15,073 bases of DNA from contig CAYUVK010000122.1 in the NCBI GenBank assembly GCA_964448105.1, positions 1-15,073 of the forward strand. The letters run 5' to 3'. The translations under genes and the position numbers were made by a program. The notes beneath the pieces were generated by a model. It ran no database searches. It saw only the letters and a program-made list of their open reading frames with translations, and had not been told where the DNA came from. Below, one piece after another: positions 9,831 through 15,073 of the stretch. The stretch's first letter is position 1; each line of letters begins with the position of its first letter. The DNA is from CAVQBP01 sp964448105 (lineage in GTDB: Bacteria; Bacteroidota; Ignavibacteria; Ignavibacteriales; Ignavibacteriaceae).

Positions 9831-9832
9831 CC

Positions 9833-9837
9833 AGGAA
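9833..9837 (+). promoter_or_regulatory. Weak ribosome binding site for the permease at 9843
   Basis: AGGAA, 5 bp before the ATG at 9843, is the shortest SD match in the array. The 12-bp spacer otherwise has no purine run. Translation may rely partly on coupling to the upstream gene (inference). Confidence 0.55.
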
Positions 9838-9842
9838 AACGA

Positions 9843-12194
9843 ATGCTCAAAAATTATTTAAATATCACTTTTAGGAATTTGAAGAAACATAAAGGCTTTT
9901 CTTTTATAAATATTTTAGGATTAGCTGTCGGTATGGCTTGTACTCTGCTGATACTTTTATGGGTGCAGGATGAATTGAGTTACGACAGATTTTTTCCAAA
10001 CGCAAAAAGACTTTACCGTGTAATTGACTCTGAAAAATATTCAAACGGTGAGGAATCTGTTTTTAGTATGAATCCACCCTCACTTGCCAAAACACTAGTT
10101 AATGAATATCCCGAAATTATAGATGCGGCAAGATTGAGAACGGTTAAAAATTCTGTGCTGCAATATAAAGACAAAAGGTTTACTGAAGATAATTTAATGT
10201 TTGTTGATCCTTCTTTCTTGAAAATGTTCTCAATCCATTTTTTAAAAGGAAATGAGGATAAAGCCTTATCTAATTTATTATCAATTGTTATTACCAAAGA
10301 GACTGCTGAAAAATATTTTGGCAATTCTAATCCGATAGGTAAAGTTATAAAATTAAATAATCATTTTAATTTCGAAGTTACAGGTGTAATTAATAATATC
10401 GCTTCAAATTCTCATTTGAAGATCGATTTTTTACTCCCGTTTGATGCAATTAAAGATTTTGGCTATACACTTGAGGGATGGGAAAGTTTTGCTCATACAA
10501 CTTATGTTTTGCTGGATAAAAACGCCGATTTCCATAATGTCTCAAAAAAAATATCCAATACAATCATACAAAATCAAAAAGATATTAATATTACAATTTC
10601 TTTACAACCAATTACCGATATTCATCTGTACTCAAACAATATTTGGGGTATCGGCGGTACAGGTGATATTACACAGATTTATCTTTTTTCAATTATTGCA
10701 TTATTAATCTTATTACTTGCATGTATAAATTTCATAAACCTCTCGACAGCACGATTGAGCAATCGCGCTAAAGAGATCGGCATGAGAAAAGTTGTAGGTG
10801 CTTCAAGAAAAGAAATTATTATCCAATTCTTCCTGGAATCAATTATATACGCATTGATATCTCTTATAATTTCAATAATTCTTGTATATGATCTTCTGCC
10901 TGCATTTAATTCCCTTTCTGGCAAAGAATTAACATTTAAATTACAAAACAACCTGGAACTGTTATTTCTAACGCTGGAAATTGCAGTTTTCACCGGCATA
11001 ATTTCGGGAATTTATCCTGCTTTGTTTTTATCAGCATTTAAACCTGTTAAAGTTCTGAAAGGAAAGTTTAATTCCGGAGCCGGAAATAAAAACTTTCGCA
11101 AACCGCTCGTTACTTTTCAATTTGCATTAACTATCATACTCATTATAGGAACCGTTGTAGTAAACCGGCAATTACATTTTATACAGAATAAGAATTTGGG
11201 ATTCAATAAGGAACATGTACTTTGTATTAATCTGCAGGGTAAACTAAATAAAAAAGTTGACCTGATTAAAAATGAACTAAGCAAAAACCGGCAGGTAATC
11301 GGCATATCCGGTGTTTCCTATCCCCCTTCCGGAGTATTAAGCTCAACCGATGTAGATGACTGGGAAGGGAAAGAATCAAATAACCAGTTTTTAATTTACA
11401 GGTTAACTGCAGATCAGGATTTTGCAAAGACTATGCAAATTAATATGATAAAGGGAAGATTTTTTTCAAAGAAATTCAGTTCGGATACTGCTAACGGCTG
11501 CATTATAAACCAGGCGGCAGTACGTGCAATGGATATGAATTCTCCACTGGGAAAAAAAGTTTTAAATTTTAAAATAATAGGGGTAATTAAAGATTTTAAT
11601 TTTTCTTCTCTTCATTCGCAAATATCTCCGCTTATAATTTATTATGATCCGTCTGAGATTAAAGAATTGCTTGTCAGAATTAAACCCGGAGAAATAAGTA
11701 ACACCATAAAATCGCTCGAGCAAACATGGGATAAAATTGCTCCAGAATATCCTTTTGAATACACATTCCTCGATGAACAAATTAATAATTTGTACCAGTC
11801 GGATCAAAAAATCAGTAAAGTAATAAATACCTTTAGTTTTCTTGCATTGTTTATAGCATGTCTCGGAATGTTTGGCTTGGCTTCGTTTACTGCTGAACAA
11901 CGTACTAAAGAAGTCGGCGTTCGAAAAGTACTTGGAGCTAAAGTTACGGGAATAGTCTTATTACTATCAAAAGAATTTACCAAATATGTTTTGCTTGCAA
12001 ATATCTTTGCATGGCCGGTAGCATATTTTATTCTGAATAAATGGCTGGGAAGCTTTGCCTACCATATTGATATGGTATGGTGGATGTTTATTGTATCAGG
12101 ATTGATCGCTTTTGCAGTTGCAGCTGTTTCCGTTAGTTTCCAGGCAATTAAAGCAGCATTATTAAACCCTATAAAATCCTTAAGATATGAATAA
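9843..12194 (+). CDS. Two-half MacB/FtsX-type ABC transporter permease, array copy 5
   Basis: The shortest complete copy, 783 aa. Predicted helices lie near 19-43, 277-300, 328-353, 371-399, 420-441, 662-684, 703-731 and 745-768. The first PCD-like domain (about 44-276) has YFGNSNPIGKVI (158-169). The second (about 442-661) has GRFFSKKFSSD (538-548) and GVIKDFNFSSLH (580-591). Coupling segments are KEIGMRKVVGAS (310-321) and KEVGVRKVLGAK (689-700); the latter ends in Lys where all other copies have Ser. The C-terminal loop is also modified (LNKWLGSFAYHI versus the usual MNKWLQ(D/N)FAY(R/K)I) and the last helix begins VWWMF. It retains the array's closing pattern SFQAIKAA...SLRYE. Its first-half architecture groups with copies 2 and 3 (short first PCD, LSGK after helix 3 as in copy 3). 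No internal stop or frameshift is present; substrate and ATPase are unknown. Confidence 0.92.
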   Translation: MLKNYLNITFRNLKKHKGFSFINILGLAVGMACTLLILLWVQDELSYDRFFPNAKRLYRVIDSEKYSNGEESVFSMNPPSLAKTLVNEYPEIIDAARLRTVKNSVLQYKDKRFTEDNLMFVDPSFLKMFSIHFLKGNEDKALSNLLSIVITKETAEKYFGNSNPIGKVIKLNNHFNFEVTGVINNIASNSHLKIDFLLPFDAIKDFGYTLEGWESFAHTTYVLLDKNADFHNVSKKISNTIIQNQKDINITISLQPITDIHLYSNNIWGIGGTGDITQIYLFSIIALLILLLACINFINLSTARLSNRAKEIGMRKVVGASRKEIIIQFFLESIIYALISLIISIILVYDLLPAFNSLSGKELTFKLQNNLELLFLTLEIAVFTGIISGIYPALFLSAFKPVKVLKGKFNSGAGNKNFRKPLVTFQFALTIILIIGTVVVNRQLHFIQNKNLGFNKEHVLCINLQGKLNKKVDLIKNELSKNRQVIGISGVSYPPSGVLSSTDVDDWEGKESNNQFLIYRLTADQDFAKTMQINMIKGRFFSKKFSSDTANGCIINQAAVRAMDMNSPLGKKVLNFKIIGVIKDFNFSSLHSQISPLIIYYDPSEIKELLVRIKPGEISNTIKSLEQTWDKIAPEYPFEYTFLDEQINNLYQSDQKISKVINTFSFLALFIACLGMFGLASFTAEQRTKEVGVRKVLGAKVTGIVLLLSKEFTKYVLLANIFAWPVAYFILNKWLGSFAYHIDMVWWMFIVSGLIAFAVAAVSVSFQAIKAALLNPIKSLRYE

Positions 12195-12200
12195 TAAGGA
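12195..12200 (+). promoter_or_regulatory. Ribosome binding site for the permease at 12207
   Basis: TAAGGA directly follows the stop of copy 5 and lies 6 bp before the ATG at 12207. The leading TAA also makes a tandem stop (TAATAA) for copy 5. Confidence 0.65.
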
Positions 12201-12206
12201 ATATCC

Positions 12207-14612
12207 ATGCTAAAAAATTATTTAAAGACAGCGTGGCGAAATTTTATTAGAAGTAAAATTTTTTCATTTATTAATATCTTTGGATTAGCAATCGGCTTTA
12301 CATGCTTCCTTTTAATTTCTGCTTATGTTTATGATGAGTTGAGTTATGATAGGTATCCTGTTAATTCAAAGGATATTTACCGGGTAAATTTATCTGTTAA
12401 AGGCAACGGCAATACTGCAGTTTATACAAATGTTGATGCAGCAGTTGGTGAAGGAATGAAGGAAGTATTTCCGGAAATAAAGGCATCTGCAAGGTTTTCC
12501 CCTGCAACTTTTTTTGTTAAATATAATGATAGGCAATTTAAGGAAGACAAATTAGCTTTTGCAGATTCCAACTTCCTTCAAATGTTTTCTATTCCTCTTA
12601 TTGAAGGAAATATAAAAAATGCGCTGGTTCTGCCTAACTGCATAGTTATCTCAAAAGAATTTGCAAAAAAATATTTTGGGAATGATAACCCTGTCGGCAA
12701 ATCATTAATAATCGGACTTCATAATAAAGTTTATAAAATAACCGGAATTTATGATAAAATACCTAATAAATCACATTTTCACTTTGATGCATTTTTAAGC
12801 CTTTCCACTTTGCATATTTCAAAGGCTACATGGAGCAACCTTGGGTTTTATACGTACTTTCTTTTAAATAAAAATGCAGATCCCAAAAAATTAGAAAAAA
12901 AATTCCCTCAGCTTGTAAAAAAATATATAGCGCCGGAAGTCCAAAATGATATGGGTGTAAGCTATGAAGATGCTTTAAAAACAGTAAATACATTTCGTTT
13001 TTCATTGGTTCCGCTTACCGATATCCACCTTTATTCACATACAAAATATGAACTCGAACCCAACGGCGATATACAGTATGTATATATCTTTTCTATCCTG
13101 GCAGTATTCATTTTATTGCTTGCATGTATCAATTTTACAAACCTTTCAACTGCACGTTCTGATAAAAAAGCCAGGGAAATAGGTGTAAGAAAAGTTTTGG
13201 GATCTAAAAAATTTCAGCTTATAAAACAACTTCTTTCCGAATCTGTCTTGCTTAGTTTCTTTTCTCTTATATTGGCATTACTCATAATAATTGAACTGCT
13301 CCCCTATTTCAACCAGCTTGCCGGCAAACATATAAGCTTCAATTATTTTATCAATTATCAAATTATTCTTTTCATTTTTGCGCTTGTAATTCTTGTTGGA
13401 ATAATGGCAGGAATTTATCCGGCTTTCTTTTTATCGTCATTTAATCCAATCCAGGTTTTAAAAGGAACAAAAATAAAAGACAGAAAAAATTTATTAAGAA
13501 GTTCACTAATCATATTCCAATTTTTTGTATCAATCGGACTGATTGTTGCAACAATCATCGTTTATAAACAATTGGTCTATATGCAAAACAAAAAATTGGG
13601 CTTTAATAAAGACCAGGTTTTATTCATCTCCGACGGACAACTGCTCGGTAATAAACAGTCAGCATTCAAACAACAGATAATGCAGGATACTCGGGTGGTA
13701 TCTGCCAGTATTACCTGGACTGTTCCAGGAGATCCTTTAATGGATGGAACAGAAATTTATGCAAAAAATAATTCTTCCCACGGTCCTGAAATTCATTCGA
13801 ATATTTATCATGTCGATTACGACTTTATAAATACATTAGGAATACATATTAAACAGGGAAGAAATTTTTCAAAAGATTTTCCAGCCGATTCAGCAGGTGT
13901 AATAATTAATGAAACAGCAGTACGGGAATTAGGGTGGGATAAAACAAATCCGATCGGAAAAATCATTGTACGTTCAGGTAAAAAGAAATTTAAAATAATC
14001 GGTGTTGCTGATGACTTTAATTATATGTCCGCAAAGCAGGAAGTTGCTCCGTTAATGATGATGCTTGGAAATAATTTCGGAGGACTTCTAATAAAAATTC
14101 AAACTTCCGATGTGCCGGATTTTTTAAAAGACCTGAGAATTAAATGGGACGCTTTTTCTCCGGCAGGTCAGCTAAATTTTAGTTTTCTTGATGATAAATT
14201 TGCTGCTTTGTATATAAGCGAAGAAAAGATGCAACAGATATTTTCAACTTTTGCTGTTATTGCAATCATAATAGCTGCGCTTGGATTGTTTGGTCTTTCT
14301 TCATTTGTGATTGAGCAAAGAACAAAGGAGATCGGGATACGAAAAGTATTGGGAGCATCTGTCAGCAGAGTTGTTCTAAATTTATCAGCTGATTTTCTGA
14401 AATGGATTTTAGTTGCAAACATAATTGCATGGCCTGCAGCATACTATTTTATGAATAAATGGCTCCAAAATTTTGCATACAAGATTGATATAAGCTGGTG
14501 GATATTTGTTTTATCCGGCGGAATAGCTTTTACAATTGCATTATTAACAGTAATCTTTCAGGCAATAAAAACGGCAACTGCAAACCCGGTAAAATCTTTG
14601 AAATATGAATAA
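12207..14612 (+). CDS. Two-half MacB/FtsX-type ABC transporter permease, array copy 6 (last of the array)
   Basis: An 801-aa protein with helices predicted near 19-43, 291-314, 342-366, 384-412, 430-453, 679-702, 720-748 and 764-787. Helix 1 differs from every other copy, reading GLAIGFTCF instead of GL(A/S)(I/V)GMAC. The first PCD has the same extra segment as copy 4 (about 241-264, APEVQNDMGVSYED), the same ELEPNGD lead-in to helix 2, and the first coupling segment REIGVRKVLGSKK (323-335). The second coupling segment KEIGIRKVLGAS (707-718) is canonical. The second-PCD motif is the most altered of the set: GVADDFNYMSAK (599-610) in place of the typical GV(I/V)KDF(N/H)FSSLH. It ends the operon as seen here, and a 116-bp AT-rich gap follows. 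The fold and permease role are clear; the changed PCD motif hints at a different outside partner or cargo, which is inference. Confidence 0.92.
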   Translation: MLKNYLKTAWRNFIRSKIFSFINIFGLAIGFTCFLLISAYVYDELSYDRYPVNSKDIYRVNLSVKGNGNTAVYTNVDAAVGEGMKEVFPEIKASARFSPATFFVKYNDRQFKEDKLAFADSNFLQMFSIPLIEGNIKNALVLPNCIVISKEFAKKYFGNDNPVGKSLIIGLHNKVYKITGIYDKIPNKSHFHFDAFLSLSTLHISKATWSNLGFYTYFLLNKNADPKKLEKKFPQLVKKYIAPEVQNDMGVSYEDALKTVNTFRFSLVPLTDIHLYSHTKYELEPNGDIQYVYIFSILAVFILLLACINFTNLSTARSDKKAREIGVRKVLGSKKFQLIKQLLSESVLLSFFSLILALLIIIELLPYFNQLAGKHISFNYFINYQIILFIFALVILVGIMAGIYPAFFLSSFNPIQVLKGTKIKDRKNLLRSSLIIFQFFVSIGLIVATIIVYKQLVYMQNKKLGFNKDQVLFISDGQLLGNKQSAFKQQIMQDTRVVSASITWTVPGDPLMDGTEIYAKNNSSHGPEIHSNIYHVDYDFINTLGIHIKQGRNFSKDFPADSAGVIINETAVRELGWDKTNPIGKIIVRSGKKKFKIIGVADDFNYMSAKQEVAPLMMMLGNNFGGLLIKIQTSDVPDFLKDLRIKWDAFSPAGQLNFSFLDDKFAALYISEEKMQQIFSTFAVIAIIIAALGLFGLSSFVIEQRTKEIGIRKVLGASVSRVVLNLSADFLKWILVANIIAWPAAYYFMNKWLQNFAYKIDISWWIFVLSGGIAFTIALLTVIFQAIKTATANPVKSLKYE

Positions 14613-14671
14613 GCGAAAAGTGTTTTTGTAAATGAAAAATAAAAGTTCAAAAAAATATAATTTAATTATTT

Positions 14672-14699
14672 GCTATGCGCTTTACTCTTTGCGCTATGC
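14672..14699. repeat. Pair of GCTATGC direct repeats 21 bp apart
   Basis: GCTATGC occurs at 14672-14678 and again at 14693-14699, a start-to-start distance of 21 bp, close to two helical turns. The flanking GCGC tetramers (14677-14680 and 14691-14694) can pair only as a 4-bp stem around a 10-nt loop. It may be an operator-like pair upstream of the small gene or a fragment of a dispersed low-complexity repeat; neither is demonstrated. Confidence 0.4.
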
Positions 14700-14715
14700 T
14701 TCAAACTTTTTAACG

Positions 14716-14722
14716 AAAGGGA
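14716..14722 (+). promoter_or_regulatory. Ribosome binding site for the small gene at 14729
   Basis: AAAGGGA is 6 bp before the ATG at 14729, the same style of site as those in the permease array. It supports both the reality of the small gene and its start. Confidence 0.7.
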
Positions 14723-14728
14723 TCTAAA

Positions 14729-15013
14729 ATGAAAGAGATTAGCATTCCATTACCCGACTTCCTGGATAAGCAGATCGCTGAAATTGAAGTAAAAATTAAT
14801 GGTAAAAAGAGACTGTTTAATTTCAAAGTTGAATCTTTCAGATGGGAACCGGAGGATGAAGTTTGGTCAATTGAAAAAAGAATTAAAATGCTGCAGCAAA
14901 GGATTGAGGCTTACGATAAAGCATGGGAATTGATACAAATATTCAGACCGAAGGATGAGTCGAAATTTATACAGATTTTGTTCAGGCAGAAAGAAATCTC
15001 CAATCCGAATTGA
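14729..15013 (+). CDS. Small hypothetical protein (94 aa)
   Basis: I do not recognise this as a named family. The 94-residue product has no signal peptide or membrane helix, so it is probably cytoplasmic. Residues 1-37 look like beta structure: KEISIPLP, then a likely hairpin IAEIEVKINGKKRLFNFKV with a turn at NGKK. Residues about 45-71 form a charged amphipathic helix with heptad-like spacing (VWSIEKRIKMLQQRIEAYDK), possibly a short coiled coil. KFIQILFRQK (79-88) may be a final strand. Composition is rich in Lys, Glu and Ile, like a soluble AT-rich-genome protein. A clear ribosome binding site and a TGA stop (the permeases all use TAA) frame it. It lies 116 bp after the permease array on the same strand, so it could be a separate transcript or the tail of the operon. 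The context does not reveal a function. Real coding status is likely but not certain. Confidence 0.7.
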   Translation: MKEISIPLPDFLDKQIAEIEVKINGKKRLFNFKVESFRWEPEDEVWSIEKRIKMLQQRIEAYDKAWELIQIFRPKDESKFIQILFRQKEISNPN

Positions 15014-15073
15014 AATTTTCTTTGTCTTCTCAATCAACTTTTTCATCAAAATCATTCCGCCCCAAGGAGTGAT
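15014..15073 (+). other. 60-bp terminal intergenic stretch ending in a likely Shine-Dalgarno of a gene beyond the edge
   Basis: The first ~45 bp are pyrimidine-rich on the + strand with no clear stem-loop. AAGGAG at 15064-15069 is a strong ribosome binding site positioned 4 bp from the window end, so another + strand gene probably starts within about 10 bp past the boundary. No ATG follows inside the window. Confidence 0.5.

Larger units (their letters stand above)
1..14612 (+). repeat. Tandem array of at least seven diverged permease paralogues (~2.4-kb unit)
   Basis: Six complete genes and one partial gene of the same architecture follow each other on one strand. Unit period is about 2.36-2.43 kb, and spacers between complete genes are 12, 11, 12, 12 and 12 bp. 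Nucleotide similarity is highest at the 3' end of each gene. For example, an 18-base match is shared by 7236-7253 and 9669-9686 (around the MNKWLQ codons), and CGGCAACTGCAAACCC is shared by 9790-9805 and 14572-14587. The array continues to the left of the window. It fits repeated gene duplication with divergence. Confidence 0.85.
14613..14728. other. 116-bp AT-rich intergenic region between the permease array and the small gene
   Basis: This is the only sizeable gap in the window. A short A/T-rich inverted repeat (AAAA-GTG-TTTT, 14616-14626) just after the last permease could be a very weak terminator, but it lacks a GC stem. TATAAT occurs at 14656-14661 with no convincing -35 box at standard spacing. 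It overlaps the AT palindrome ATAATTTAATTAT (14657-14669). Two GCTATGC direct repeats follow. Together these suggest that the small gene could have its own promoter here, but none of the elements is strong. Confidence 0.4.

Noticed and set aside
10441..10707. An 88-codon + strand open frame inside the permease at 9843-12194
   Set aside because: It lies wholly within a well-supported permease gene in another frame, has no convincing ribosome binding site and its product shows no recognisable pattern.
14613..14630. Rho-independent terminator after the last permease
   Set aside because: The only stem available is four A-T pairs with a wobble extension and no GC-rich core, so I would not call it a terminator.
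14676..14695. GCGC stem-loop between the permease array and the small gene
   Set aside because: Only four base pairs with a 10-nt loop and no following U-run; too weak for a structured RNA or terminator.
14867..15055. A 62-codon minus strand open frame overlapping the small gene
   Set aside because: It overlaps the better supported 94-aa gene in antisense and has no clear ribosome binding site. Its N-terminal Lys-rich part only reflects the pyrimidine-rich + strand.
1..15073. CRISPR array, tRNA, rRNA, insertion sequence or integrase
   Set aside because: No short regularly spaced repeats, no cloverleaf-like or rRNA-like segments, no terminal inverted repeats and no transposase or integrase motifs were seen. 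The only repeats are the diverged permease genes themselves.

Overview
The window is almost entirely one tandem, co-directional array of paralogous inner-membrane ABC-transporter permeases. All are on the + strand: the 3' end of one gene (2-223) and six complete genes (241-2637, 2650-5016, 5028-7397, 7410-9830, 9843-12194, 12207-14612). Each complete protein is 783-806 residues and has the same plan: a short cytoplasmic N-terminus, one membrane helix, a MacB-type extracytoplasmic (PCD) domain, three helices of an FtsX-type domain, then the same 1+3 helix arrangement with a second PCD/FtsX unit. Each chain therefore looks like a fused dimer of two MacB-like halves (eight predicted helices). After the array come a 116-bp spacer, one small gene of unknown function (14729-15013, 94 aa), and 60 bp ending in a strong Shine-Dalgarno-like motif just before the window edge.

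The organism is an AT-rich bacterium. Permeases of this two-half type, starting M(L/F)KNY and ending in a SL(R/K)(Y/H)E-like tail, are typical of the Bacteroidota/Ignavibacteria/Calditrichota (FCB) side of the tree. Clear purine-rich ribosome binding sites (AAGGAGGT, AAAGGGA) precede nearly every start. That is unlike most Bacteroidia and Flavobacteriia, so I lean towards an Ignavibacteria-like or related lineage; this is inference, not a demonstrated assignment.

The array reads as one polycistronic operon that starts upstream of the window. Spacers between complete genes are 11 or 12 bp and contain essentially only a ribosome binding site, leaving no room for internal promoters or terminators. 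No ATPase (Walker A/ABC signature), membrane-fusion protein, outer-membrane channel or regulator is encoded in the window. The permeases must borrow an ATPase from elsewhere or act as orphan permeases. The C-terminal ~75 residues and the second cytoplasmic coupling segment are strongly conserved among copies, whereas the two extracytoplasmic domains have diverged. This fits a shared motor interface with diversified outside-facing domains. Substrates cannot be read from the sequence.

Nothing here is a clearly new enzymatic or defence system. The points of interest are the size and regularity of the permease array, the missing ATPase, the asymmetry between halves, and the unidentified small gene downstream.
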